Below are positions 25,169 to 33,628 of a stretch of 54,388 bases of DNA, in pieces. The stretch comes from JBJFCE01 sp051888775 (GTDB lineage Bacteria > Bacillota > Clostridia > Lachnospirales > Lachnospiraceae). Numbering within the stretch: the first letter of the stretch is position 1; each line of letters begins with the position of its first letter. The notes under the pieces were generated by a model. It was not told where the DNA came from. It saw only the letters and a program-made list of their open reading frames with translations, and did no database searches. Location of the stretch: contig JBJFCE010000040.1 in the NCBI GenBank assembly GCA_051888775.1, forward strand, positions 1-54,388, in the 5' to 3' direction. The position numbers and the translations under genes were made by a program.

Positions 25169-26027
25169 TTTCCTTTGTTCTGTCTTTTACCCTACGAATC
25201 TGTTTATGGAAATCCTGTACGTCCGAAAGTCCGATCAGTTTTGCATTAATGCGGATCCTGCCTCCCGCATAATCAATGAAAAACCACGCCGTACAACGCA
25301 TGAACGCTCTTACAAAAACGATAATTCCGGCAATCAGAATCGGCAGGAAACTAACAGGCGCCGGAAAAGGCAATGGTCCATATTCATATCTCCATCTGAA
25401 TATGTATGAAAAAACTGCCCAGCCTATCATCAACAACACTCCTATTAATATCATTATCTTTGATACTCTTGTATAGATAAATCCTGTTCCTGTCACATCC
25501 TCTACATCCAGTGTTCTTTCTTCCGTTGTTTTTAATACCGCCTTACCTTCTCCGCTGTACACGGTTCCTTTCAGATAAATACGCTTATTTGTCAAAAGTG
25601 CACTGCATTTTTTGACCTTTCTGTATAACAGATTAACCATATAGCCGTTTCCAAGCTTTGCTACCAGTTGCTCATCCGGATCTATAAATACATTTTTTAA
25701 CGCTTCAGGATTGCTCGCAACATCATATTGCTGCATTTCTTCATCACTCAATGCCATCATACCGGAGTTTTTAAGATAATCCGAGAAATTCATCTGCGCA
25801 TTTCCGTTCGCTCCCTGATAGGTACTTGCAGTCTGCCAATTTGCCTGCGATGCCGATGTCTGTGACTGCTGTGACTGATTATTCTGCGTCTGTACCGATT
25901 GTTCGATTGTTCCTGACATCTGCGCAACCGGCTGTACCTGTACCTCTTCTCTTTCTACCTTTGTACCACACCCCTGACAGAATAATGCATCTTCCGGCAT
26001 GTTCCTTCCGCAATTTTTACAAATCAT
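25140..26027 (-). CDS. Zinc-ribbon protein with PH-like domain and two membrane helices
   Basis: 295 residues. The zinc ribbon at 3-20 (CKNCGRNMPEDALFCQGCG) is followed by a Gln/Ser-rich linker (about 40-75). A beta-rich part resembles bacterial PH or GRAM domains (LLTNKRIYLKGTVYSGEGKAVL), two transmembrane helices lie near 185-205 and 225-245, and the C-terminal tail is basic. Proteins of this kind are common in Lachnospiraceae; the function is unknown. The start at 26027 has GGGGGAG upstream; the longer frame to 26087 has no support. It overlaps the next gene by 29 nt. Confidence 0.68.
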   Translation of the reverse strand: MICKNCGRNMPEDALFCQGCGTKVEREEVQVQPVAQMSGTIEQSVQTQNNQSQQSQTSASQANWQTASTYQGANGNAQMNFSDYLKNSGMMALSDEEMQQYDVASNPEALKNVFIDPDEQLVAKLGNGYMVNLLYRKVKKCSALLTNKRIYLKGTVYSGEGKAVLKTTEERTLDVEDVTGTGFIYTRVSKIMILIGVLLMIGWAVFSYIFRWRYEYGPLPFPAPVSFLPILIAGIIVFVRAFMRCTAWFFIDYAGGRIRINAKLIGLSDVQDFHKQIRRVKDRTKENENESTDRK

Positions 26028-26130
26028 ATAGCTTTCTCCCCCATTTCCTTCAATATAGAATATTATTATTTTACCCCTCCCTGTCAAAAACTGTCAACCT
26101 GCCGAATATATTTCAACCATACTATAAACA

Positions 26131-26174
26131 AAAAGCAGTGTCTCTGACCTCACAAGTCAGAACACTGCTTTTTT
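26131..26174 (-). terminator. Terminator of the PAS-GGDEF gene (probably bidirectional)
   Basis: A stem of about 17 bp with one mismatched position (26131-26148 with 26157-26173), flanked by A-rich and T-rich runs on both sides, so it can act in both directions. Confidence 0.75.
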
Positions 26175-26232
26175 GTTTTATGCACCGAAAGCTAACTTTC
26201 ACTCAGCTTTCGACTCTCTTGTTACAGATATT

Positions 26233-27552
26233 CTATTCCAAAAAATAAATCCCGTTTTTTTCAGACATTTTGACCTGATACATTGCCCGGTCAGCCCGGT
26301 CAAATACATCTTTAATATCCTGCCCCTGATTCCATACTACAATACCGGCACAAAAATGATAGGATTCCTTCAACTGGTCTAATAATTCTACAACTTTTTC
26401 ATATGGCATATTTCTGGTCAGTATTACAAATTCATCACCGCCGAAACGTCCCAGAATACTTAATTCACCAAATAATCCGACCAGTTTCGCCGCCACATCT
26501 TTTAATACATCATCACCGTATTGATGGCCGTATTGATCATTGATCTGCTTAAAATCATCCAGATCCAAAATGATAAAATAAAATTTTCCTTCCGGAGCTT
26601 CCTGTACATATTCCTGCATCTTCTGGAATGCTGCTTCCTTCCGATACAGATTCGTCAATCCGTCCCGCTCCGCTTTATAATTGAGATTATTTTTCTCCAT
26701 CTTGGCTTCATGAATATCCTCGATCCGTCCTATAACACTGAGAATCTTGCCGTCTTCATCCGCCAGACTCTTATAATGCGTCATATGCCAGCGATAACCA
26801 CCACCCGACACAGCAGACAGATACTCCAGATTACCCTCCGTCTCTGAAATGCAAGCCTCCCGCAAAGCCCGATTAAACTGCGGCAAATGACTGCTATGTA
26901 CCAATGGAGATGTCTTTACATACTCACTGTAATTGGTAATCTTTTTTCGCTTTTTATTATCCGGGAAATTATAAGAAAATATCATCATATCTTTATCCGG
27001 ATAGTACTCAAACAAAAGTCCCTGCGCAGTAGCTTCAAGAATCTTATAGCGTTCTTTCTGCATAAGAAGCTTTGCATTGGCTTCTTTCAATGCCGCAACT
27101 GTTGTTTCAAGCACTTTCTTTTCTGTAATATTCTTAACCACCGCCAGATATATCGGATTCTGACTGGTCTTGTTCACAAGCGCCACTCCATGCACTTCAA
27201 ACCAGTCCAAAGCCCCGTCTGCCTTATACCCCCGAAAAGTACATTGTATCTCTTCCCCTTTGGGTGCGTGCATTTGAATACATACACGAAATTTTTCGGC
27301 ATCCTCCTTGGGTAATGTCGAAAAAATATTATGTGTAGATTCCTGATACTGCTCCTTGGTATATCCGACACAGTTAAAATATGCCTCGTTTAAGTAAATC
27401 GCATGTACCGTCTCACCAACCTCAAACAAGCCGACACCTGCTGTCATATTTTTTAATACGATGGAAAGGATATCATGAACATCATCTCCCAGATATTGTA
27501 AACGATGGTAGTCGGAAATATCATATGTTTCCTTTAACTCCTCATTCTCCAT
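26233..27552 (-). CDS. PAS-GGDEF diguanylate cyclase
   Basis: 439 residues: two PAS-like sensor regions (about 25-145 with VGLFEVGETVHAIYLNEAYF, and 160-280) and a C-terminal GGDEF domain with an intact GRFGGDEFVIL motif. It should make cyclic di-GMP from two GTP. The inhibitory RxxD site that normally precedes GGDEF by five residues is absent (GELS in that position), so product inhibition is not expected. The protein has no membrane helix after the chosen start. The frame extends to 27693 but the added 47 residues overlap the promoter and lack a ribosome site. It lies alone between dnaJ and the zinc-ribbon genes, with a TATAAT box upstream near 27620. Confidence 0.86.
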   Translation of the reverse strand: MENEELKETYDISDYHRLQYLGDDVHDILSIVLKNMTAGVGLFEVGETVHAIYLNEAYFNCVGYTKEQYQESTHNIFSTLPKEDAEKFRVCIQMHAPKGEEIQCTFRGYKADGALDWFEVHGVALVNKTSQNPIYLAVVKNITEKKVLETTVAALKEANAKLLMQKERYKILEATAQGLLFEYYPDKDMMIFSYNFPDNKKRKKITNYSEYVKTSPLVHSSHLPQFNRALREACISETEGNLEYLSAVSGGGYRWHMTHYKSLADEDGKILSVIGRIEDIHEAKMEKNNLNYKAERDGLTNLYRKEAAFQKMQEYVQEAPEGKFYFIILDLDDFKQINDQYGHQYGDDVLKDVAAKLVGLFGELSILGRFGGDEFVILTRNMPYEKVVELLDQLKESYHFCAGIVVWNQGQDIKDVFDRADRAMYQVKMSEKNGIYFLE

Positions 27553-27654
27553 ATACCATATCCCTCTGCATTTCTTATTTCTATTTTCTTTAACGGAATT
27601 CCCTTCTATTTGTATATTATAACATAAACTATATCGACAAAAAAGTATAAAATG

Positions 27655-27701
27655 CGACAAAAGCAGATAACATATTCCCAACGGAATTTGCATCTGCTTT
27701 A
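27655..27701 (-). terminator. Terminator after dnaJ
   Basis: A 9-bp stem (27660-27668 with 27692-27700) with partial pairing inside it, followed on the minus strand by U-rich sequence. It starts about 20 nt after the dnaJ stop. Confidence 0.6.
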
Positions 27702-27722
27702 TCCTTGTTTACACTCGCTCTT

Positions 27723-28916
27723 TTAGAAAAACTTTTTCTTCTTTTTTGTCTCTTTCTTGGTATCCTTATTCGGATCTTCCGTATCTTTTTTCTCCTCTGT
27801 TGCGCGCTCTACCGCATGCAGGCTGTCTCCTGTCAGCTCATCGAATTTCATCAGGAGTTCCTTTGCCTCATGGGAAATACGATCCGGAACCTGTACCACA
27901 AAGGTAACATAATGGTCGCCGCGCTGATCCTTATTATGCACATTCGGAATACCACGCCGTTTGAGGACCACACGGGTATCGGTCTGTGTGCCCGGCTTAA
28001 TCGTATAAGCAATCCGGCTGTCAAGCGTATCTACCAGCACTTCGCCGCCCAATGTCGCTATTGTAAACGAAATCGGTACCGTAGAATACACATCCATGCC
28101 GTCCCTCTGGAAAATCGGATGACGCATAACCTGACACTCCAAGAGAACATCACCGCGCGGTCCGCCGTTTACACCCGGCTCACCCATCTCGGCAATGCGG
28201 AATGCCTGACCGTTATCAATACCCGCCGGAACAATTGCCATGATCTTCTTGCGTGTCTGATTATATCCTGCACCGTGACAATCCGGACATTTATCTTTGA
28301 TGATCTTACCGCTTCCGTTACAATCCGGACAGGTCTGCACATTTTTTACCGTCCCAAAAAAGCTGTTCTGGGTATATACGATCTGACCGGAGCCTTTACA
28401 TCTTGTACAGGTTGTCGGACCGGTGCCCGGCTTTGCACCGCTTCCATGGCAGGTCGGACATTCCTCTTTATACGGAATCTCTACCTCTTTTTCCACGCCA
28501 AATGCGGCCTCTTCAAAAGTAATGCGGATGCTTGCTCTGACATTGCGTCCTTTCATCGGACCGTTATTACCTCTGGTCGTTCTACGTCCGCCTCCGAACA
28601 GATCTCCGAAAATATCACCGAAAATATCACTGAAATCAGCACTGCTAAAATCAAAACCGCCAAAGCCACCGGCTCCGCCACCGTTTTCAAATGCTGCATG
28701 ACCAAACTGATCATACTGCTTTCTTTTCTCGGGATCGCTCAGTACAGCATAGGCTTCAGAAGCTTCCTTAAACTTTTTCTCCGCTTCCTTATCTCCCGGA
28801 TTCATATCAGGATGATATTTTTTGGCAAGCACGCGGTATGCTTTTTTAATCTCAGCATCATCAGCTGTTTTTGAGACGCCAAGGACTTCATAATAATCTC
28901 GTTTCTGCTCTGCCAT
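27723..28916 (-). CDS. dnaJ: Chaperone DnaJ
   Basis: 397 residues with all DnaJ parts. The J domain carries HPD (KKYHPDMNPG), then a Gly/Phe-rich linker (GGAGGFGGFDF), four CxxCxGxG zinc repeats (CPTCHGSG, CTRCKGSG, CPDCNGSG, CPDCHGAG) and the C-terminal substrate domain. It delivers unfolded protein to DnaK and stimulates its ATPase. The tail is unusually Lys-rich (KKETKKKKKFF). The start at 28916 (MAEQKRDYYEV) follows GAGGAAACC. It is the last gene of hrcA-grpE-dnaK-dnaJ. Confidence 0.97.
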   Translation of the reverse strand: MAEQKRDYYEVLGVSKTADDAEIKKAYRVLAKKYHPDMNPGDKEAEKKFKEASEAYAVLSDPEKRKQYDQFGHAAFENGGGAGGFGGFDFSSADFSDIFGDIFGDLFGGGRRTTRGNNGPMKGRNVRASIRITFEEAAFGVEKEVEIPYKEECPTCHGSGAKPGTGPTTCTRCKGSGQIVYTQNSFFGTVKNVQTCPDCNGSGKIIKDKCPDCHGAGYNQTRKKIMAIVPAGIDNGQAFRIAEMGEPGVNGGPRGDVLLECQVMRHPIFQRDGMDVYSTVPISFTIATLGGEVLVDTLDSRIAYTIKPGTQTDTRVVLKRRGIPNVHNKDQRGDHYVTFVVQVPDRISHEAKELLMKFDELTGDSLHAVERATEEKKDTEDPNKDTKKETKKKKKFF

Positions 28917-28983
28917 AAAGGTTTCCTCTTGGTACTCTTTCATTTCTAATTTTTTGATTGATTCTATTGTATCAGAATTCACG

Positions 28984-29017
28984 GGAAAACAGAAGTGCTT
29001 TTGCACTTCTGTTTTCC
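28984..29017 (-). other. 15-bp perfect hairpin between dnaK and dnaJ
   Basis: Stem 28984-28998 with 29003-29017 and a four-base loop. On the minus strand it is followed by CCCG and not by a U-run, so it is a poor terminator; it may stabilise the upstream dnaK message or be a processing site. It lies in the 150-bp gap after dnaK. Confidence 0.6.
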
Positions 29018-29070
29018 TGAAATCTGATTTAAGCTCACTATGAATAAATCATAGAAAATCCAGCCCTATT

Positions 29071-30954
29071 TTAAACTTCTCTGTAATCTCCGTCAACGAC
29101 ATCATCTGCGCCCTGATCCTCGGAAGCTGTCTGAGCACCACCCATATTGCCCATACCGCTCATATCGGGACCTGCTCCGGCATTTGCCTGCTGCATGTTC
29201 TCGTACATCTTTGTAAAGAGACTCTGTGCGCTTGTCGTCAGTTTCTCCTGTGCTGCTTTTAATTCAGCAACCTGATCCTCAGTCATCTCATTGTCCTTGG
29301 TCTTCTCAAGGATATCTTTGACTGCCTGAAGGTCTGCTTCTACAGCGGATTTCTCATCTGCGCTGATCTTATCACCGACATCGGCAAGTGCCTTTTCGGT
29401 CTGGAATACGAAGGAATCTGCATCGTTTCTTGCATCGATTGCTTCCTTACGCTTCTTATCCTGTGCCTCGTATTCAGCAGCTTCCTTCACTGCTCTGTCG
29501 ATTTCGTCATCGGACATATTGGAGCCTGCAGTGATGGTGATATGCTGTTCTTTTCCGGTACCCAGATCCTTTGCAGATACGTTTACGATACCGTTTGCAT
29601 CGATATCAAAGGTAACCTCGATCTGAGGCATACCACGTCTTGCAGGAGGAATACCATCCAGACGGAACTGTCCGAGGGATTTGTTATCCTTTGCGAACTG
29701 TCTTTCACCCTGTACAACATTGATATCAACAGCAGTCTGGTTATCAGCTGCGGTAGAGAAGATCTGGCTCTTTCTTGTAGGGATCGTTGTATTTCTTTCA
29801 ATCAGTCTGGTTGCAACGCCACCCATGGTCTCGATGGACAGAGACAGCGGAGTAACATCCAACAGAAGGATTTCACCTGCACCGGCATCGCCTGCAAGCT
29901 TACCACCCTGAATGGAAGCACCGAGTGCAACACACTCATCCGGGTTCAGGGATTTATTCGGCTCATGTCCGGTCAGCTGTTTTACCTTTTCCTGTACGGC
30001 AGGAATACGTGTGGAACCGCCTACCAGCAATACCTTGCCAAGATCAGCACTGGTCAGTCCTGCATCCTTTAATGCATTCTGAACAGGGATTGCAGTCTTT
30101 TCAACCAGATCATGAGTCAGTTCATCGAATTTTGCTCTGGTCAGATTCATATCAAAGTGAAGCGGACCATTTGCATTCATGCTGATGAACGGCAGGTTGA
30201 TATTGGTTGTGGTTGCGGAAGAAAGCTCTTTCTTTGCTTTCTCTGCTGCTTCTTTTAATCTCTGAAGTGCCATCTTATCCGTAGATAGATCAACACCGTT
30301 TGCATTCTTGAACTCTTTTACCATCCAGTCGATGATCTTCTGGTCGAAGTCATCACCGCCAAGGTGGGTATCACCGTTGGTTGCAAGTACTTCGATAACA
30401 CCGTCACCGATTTCAATGATGGAAACATCGAAGGTACCGCCGCCAAGGTCGTATACCATAATTTTCTGCTCTTTTTCATTATCAAGACCATAAGCAAGTG
30501 CAGCAGCTGTCGGCTCATTGATGATACGCTTTACATCCAGTCCTGCGATCTTACCGGCATCCTTGGTTGCCTGACGCTGTGCATCGTTGAAATATGCCGG
30601 AACTGTGATAACCGCTTCGGTCACTTTTTCACCAAGGTAATTCTCGGCATCTGCTTTTAACTTCTGCAGGATCATTGCAGAGATCTGCTGCGGAGAATAT
30701 TTCTTTCCGTCGATGGTACGACCGCGATCGGTACCCATGTCTCTCTTAATAGAGGAAATCGTATTGTCGGCATTTGTCACTGCCTGACGTTTTGCCGGCT
30801 CACCTACCAGCCTTTCTCCGTTCTTTGTGAAAGCGACAACGGACGGTGTCGTTCTGGCGCCTTCCTGATTTGCGATAACGGTGGGCTTACCACCCTCCAT
30901 AACAGCTACGCAGCTGTTGGTTGTTCCTAAGTCAATACCAATTATTTTACTCAT
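29071..30954 (-). CDS. dnaK: Chaperone DnaK (Hsp70)
   Basis: 627 residues, a full Hsp70. The ATPase domain starts IIGIDLGTTNSCVAVMEGG and has VYDLGGGTFDVS and LLVGGSTRIPAVQ. The substrate domain begins after LLLDVTPLSLSIET, and the lid ends in a Gly/Met-rich tail. It folds proteins together with GrpE and DnaJ. It lies 66 nt after grpE and is under the CIRCE operator through the hrcA promoter. Confidence 0.98.
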   Translation of the reverse strand: MSKIIGIDLGTTNSCVAVMEGGKPTVIANQEGARTTPSVVAFTKNGERLVGEPAKRQAVTNADNTISSIKRDMGTDRGRTIDGKKYSPQQISAMILQKLKADAENYLGEKVTEAVITVPAYFNDAQRQATKDAGKIAGLDVKRIINEPTAAALAYGLDNEKEQKIMVYDLGGGTFDVSIIEIGDGVIEVLATNGDTHLGGDDFDQKIIDWMVKEFKNANGVDLSTDKMALQRLKEAAEKAKKELSSATTTNINLPFISMNANGPLHFDMNLTRAKFDELTHDLVEKTAIPVQNALKDAGLTSADLGKVLLVGGSTRIPAVQEKVKQLTGHEPNKSLNPDECVALGASIQGGKLAGDAGAGEILLLDVTPLSLSIETMGGVATRLIERNTTIPTRKSQIFSTAADNQTAVDINVVQGERQFAKDNKSLGQFRLDGIPPARRGMPQIEVTFDIDANGIVNVSAKDLGTGKEQHITITAGSNMSDDEIDRAVKEAAEYEAQDKKRKEAIDARNDADSFVFQTEKALADVGDKISADEKSAVEADLQAVKDILEKTKDNEMTEDQVAELKAAQEKLTTSAQSLFTKMYENMQQANAGAGPDMSGMGNMGGAQTASEDQGADDVVDGDYREV

Positions 30955-31020
30955 ATCTTTTTACCTCCATATGATGATTTACTGATTTTTATGAAAATCC
31001 GTTTCCGGGTTTTTGCTTTT

Positions 31021-31713
31021 TTAAGATACTACCGCCACTACGCTGTGACGTATTACAGTATCTCTATAGGTATATCCTTTTAATAATTCCTGTGCAACGA
31101 TACCGGATTCATACTCCTCACTTTCCACCTGCATTGCCGCATTGTGGAAATCGGGATTGAATTCCTTGCCGACAGCCTCAATCGGTTTGACATCCAGCTT
31201 TTCAAGCTCTGTCAATAGCTGTCTGTATACCATATTCATACCTTCCACAAAAGGAGTTCCTTTTTCTTCTTCCGGAATGGTTGCAAGCCCTCGTTCGAAA
31301 TTATCTACTATCGGAAGTATTTTCTCGATGACGCTTCTTGCTCCTGTTTCAAACATGGCGCTCTTTTCTTTTTCGGTACGCTTACGGAAGTTATCAAATT
31401 CCGCCATCTGACGTTTTACCTTGTCTTCCAGTTCTGTGACTTTTTCCTGCAGCTTATCGTTTTTCTTGTCGGCTTTCTTGGCTTTCTTGAAAAGTTTGCT
31501 TTCTTTGCCGTCTGCGTCTGTTTCCTCATCCTCAACTGCTTCATCCGCTTCGGATGCCGTATCCTTTGCTTCTTCTGCCGCTGCCTCCTCTGCCGATGCT
31601 GCTTTTTCCTCAGGCTCTTCCTGCGTCATGTCCTGATCTGCCGATGATTCGTTTTGTATCTCTTCCTGAACATCGTTTTGTTCTTTTTCCAATTCTTTAT
31701 TCTGATCTGTCAA
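31021..31713 (-). CDS. grpE: Nucleotide exchange factor GrpE
   Basis: 230 residues: a long acidic, low-complexity N terminus (about 1-75, Glu/Ala-rich), a coiled coil (KKNDKLQEKVTELEDKV), and the GrpE head (FDNFRKRTEKEK, ILPIVDNFERGL, NPDFHNAAMQV). It releases ADP from DnaK. The start appears to be TTG at 31713, nine bases after GGAG; no in-frame ATG lies nearby. It follows hrcA by 14 nt. Confidence 0.95.
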   Translation of the reverse strand: MTDQNKELEKEQNDVQEEIQNESSADQDMTQEEPEEKAASAEEAAAEEAKDTASEADEAVEDEETDADGKESKLFKKAKKADKKNDKLQEKVTELEDKVKRQMAEFDNFRKRTEKEKSAMFETGARSVIEKILPIVDNFERGLATIPEEEKGTPFVEGMNMVYRQLLTELEKLDVKPIEAVGKEFNPDFHNAAMQVESEEYESGIVAQELLKGYTYRDTVIRHSVVAVVS

Positions 31714-31727
31714 AACTGACCACTCCT

Positions 31728-32771
31728 TTACTCCTTTTTATTCCCGTATATCTCTTCCAGCTGATCCATAACCGTCTTCAGATTCGTTACCACTTTTTCG
31801 TAATCCATACGCTTTGGACCAATGATACCGATGGTGCCCTTCATACCTTCACCCAGATCATAAGTTGCCGTAACTACACTGCAGTCCTTCATAGTTGCCA
31901 CTGGTGCTTCTTCACCGATATAGACCTGAATTCCGGTATTATCTTCATCCTCCAGACTTTTCTGTACCAGCTGCGTCAATTCCCGTTTTTCTTCAAACGC
32001 GGAAATCAGGCGGCTGGCATTGCTTTGATCTGCCAGTTCCGGGTACTTAAAGATATTATTTGCACCGCTCGTGTAGATCTCCGGATCCTCATCAGACTTA
32101 ATGGCTTCGGCAACCGCATCTACCACATCTCCGATGATTCCGCTATAGATACCTGCCTGCTGTTTCAATCTGGAAATCATGGCAAGGCTGATCTCATTGA
32201 TTGTTAAACCGTTCAACTGCGTATTGAGCAGAATATTCAGCTTCAGCATATCTTCATCACTGAGTTCTTCGCTTACGTGGAGCATGTGATTTTTGATCAC
32301 ATTTCCTTCCACCACGATAACTGCCAGAATCTGATTTGCATCCACCTTGGTCAGCTGAATAAATTTCAGCTTGTTGCCGTTAATCTGCGGTGCGGAAATC
32401 ATCGTTGCATAATTGGTATTCACCGCCAGTACTTTGGCTACCTGCTGCAACAGACGTTCCATCTTATCTTCTTTTTCAAGAAGCATTTCCTTCATTTCAT
32501 TGACTTCCCGCTCTTTCTCGATCATCATATGATCAACATACAGGCGGTAGCCTTTATCGGAAGGAATCCGTCCTGCAGATGTATGCGGCTGTACAATGTA
32601 ACCGAGCTCTTCCAGATCTGCCATTTCATTCCGAATCGTTGCGGAACTCAGATTCAAGTCCGTATATTTGGAAATCGTTCTACTGCCTACCGGCTCTCCC
32701 GTTTCCAAATAGTTCCGAATGATCGCTTGCAGGATTTTCAGTTTTCTGTCATCCAGCTGTACATCTGCCAT
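31728..32771 (-). CDS. hrcA: Heat-inducible transcription repressor HrcA
   Basis: 347 residues: an N-terminal winged helix (LDDRKLKILQAIIRNYLETGEPVGS, then SSATIRNEMADLEELGYI) and the GAF-like C-terminal domain. HrcA binds CIRCE and represses the hrcA-grpE-dnaK operon until heat shock; GroEL helps it fold. The frame can be extended to an ATG at 32813, but that ATG lies inside the CIRCE operator, so the start is placed at 32771 (MADVQLDDRK). It is the first gene of the operon. Confidence 0.95.
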   Translation of the reverse strand: MADVQLDDRKLKILQAIIRNYLETGEPVGSRTISKYTDLNLSSATIRNEMADLEELGYIVQPHTSAGRIPSDKGYRLYVDHMMIEKEREVNEMKEMLLEKEDKMERLLQQVAKVLAVNTNYATMISAPQINGNKLKFIQLTKVDANQILAVIVVEGNVIKNHMLHVSEELSDEDMLKLNILLNTQLNGLTINEISLAMISRLKQQAGIYSGIIGDVVDAVAEAIKSDEDPEIYTSGANNIFKYPELADQSNASRLISAFEEKRELTQLVQKSLEDEDNTGIQVYIGEEAPVATMKDCSVVTATYDLGEGMKGTIGIIGPKRMDYEKVVTNLKTVMDQLEEIYGNKKE

Positions 32772-32796
32772 TCGACTATGCCCCTCTTTCTTTTTG

Positions 32797-32823
32797 TTAG
32801 CACTCGCTTTCATAGAGTGCTAA
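32797..32823 (-). promoter_or_regulatory. CIRCE operator (HrcA binding site)
   Basis: Perfect TTAGCACTC-N9-GAGTGCTAA, the consensus CIRCE inverted repeat. It lies between the promoter and the hrcA start, about 15 bases downstream of the -10 box, so HrcA bound here would block transcription. Confidence 0.97.
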
Positions 32824-32837
32824 CATCTACATATCAT

Positions 32838-32866
32838 AAATTATCACTTACCCTATATAATGTCAA
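32838..32866 (-). promoter_or_regulatory. Promoter of the hrcA-grpE-dnaK operon
   Basis: On the minus strand TTGACA (32861-32866), a 17-base spacer and TAATTT (32838-32843), just upstream of CIRCE. Confidence 0.8.
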
Positions 32867-32898
32867 CTCATTTTCAAAAAAATAATTCTAAAATAAAA

Positions 32899-32945
32899 AT
32901 AAAGTATCGGAATCCTTGAAATCAAGATCCCGATACTTTATTATT
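32899..32945 (-). terminator. Terminator of the DUF6465 gene
   Basis: Outer stem of 12 bp (32899-32910 with 32930-32941) with an inner stem of about four pairs, followed on the minus strand by a T-rich tail. A-rich flanks make it probably bidirectional. Confidence 0.8.
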
Positions 32946-32964
32946 TTACTCATTTATGTACAGA

Positions 32965-33435
32965 TTATAATGCAAATCCGCCTTTAACTTCTTTATTTAC
33001 TACATAATATACTGTGTTCTCTTCCGGCTTTACATACAGCTCTACGGTCTTGAAATCCTTCAGATCCTTGCCAAGATCATATACCCATACATCCTTTGCG
33101 CTCTGAACAAGACTTTCTTCTGTATAGGAATTGCCTCTGTACTCTAAAGTAACAACAGACTTAGCAACCTTCTTTACAGTTTCCTTCTTTGCTACAGGCT
33201 TCTTCTCAACCTTCTTCTCTGCAGTCTTCTTTGCAGGTGCCTTCTTAACTGCCTCTTTCTTTACTTCTGCAGCCTTCTTTGCCGGTGCAGCTTTTACTTC
33301 TTCTTTCTTTACAGGTGCAGCCTTTACTGCTTCAACAGTTTCTTTCTTTGCCTCTACCGCCTTATCAGCTGCAGTCTTGGTAGCCGCAACAGCCTTAGCA
33401 GCCGGTTTTACAGTTACAGTCTTCTTCTCTGTCAT
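32965..33435 (-). CDS. DUF6465 protein with Lys/Ala-rich histone-H1-like tail
   Basis: 156 residues in two parts. Residues about 1-90 are a low-complexity run of Lys, Ala, Val and Glu with repeated KKEAVKKAPAKK-type units, similar in composition to histone H1 tails. Residues about 91-156 form a compact alpha/beta domain (VVTLEYRGNSYTEESLV, then TVELYVKPEENTVYYVVN) that fits DUF6465, a family common in Lachnospiraceae. The tail suggests DNA or RNA binding; this is inference from composition. The start at 33435 follows GGGAG. It has its own promoter and terminator and is monocistronic. Confidence 0.75.
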   Translation of the reverse strand: MTEKKTVTVKPAAKAVAATKTAADKAVEAKKETVEAVKAAPVKKEEVKAAPAKKAAEVKKEAVKKAPAKKTAEKKVEKKPVAKKETVKKVAKSVVTLEYRGNSYTEESLVQSAKDVWVYDLGKDLKDFKTVELYVKPEENTVYYVVNKEVKGGFAL

Positions 33436-33514
33436 AATAATATCTCCCTTCACACAAGGCTTCGATTGCCCGGTACATGGTAGCGTTCTACCGTTATTTA
33501 TTTCACATGATTGG

Positions 33515-33543
33515 AGTGTAGCGCAAATGACTTAAAAAGTCAA
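33515..33543 (-). promoter_or_regulatory. Promoter of the DUF6465 gene
   Basis: On the minus strand TTGACT (33538-33543), a 17-base spacer and TACACT (33515-33520). The predicted start gives a leader of about 75 nt. Confidence 0.7.
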
Positions 33544-33628
33544 ACACACGACAGCACTTTCGTTTGATTGCATATTTTCATTCCTGTTTTTCCTGTCTTT
33601 TCCATAATAATGCACAATAAAAATCACG

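Noticed and set aside
27553..27693. N-terminal hydrophobic extension of the PAS-GGDEF protein
   Set aside because: The extension runs over the promoter and the dnaJ terminator region and lacks a ribosome site.
27705..28874. Plus-strand open frame of 389 codons opposite dnaJ
   Set aside because: It is a shadow of dnaJ codon use; the sequence is Cys/Arg/Phe-rich without domains.
32772..32813. Longer HrcA N terminus starting at 32813
   Set aside because: The ATG is inside the CIRCE operator, and the added residues are not part of the family.
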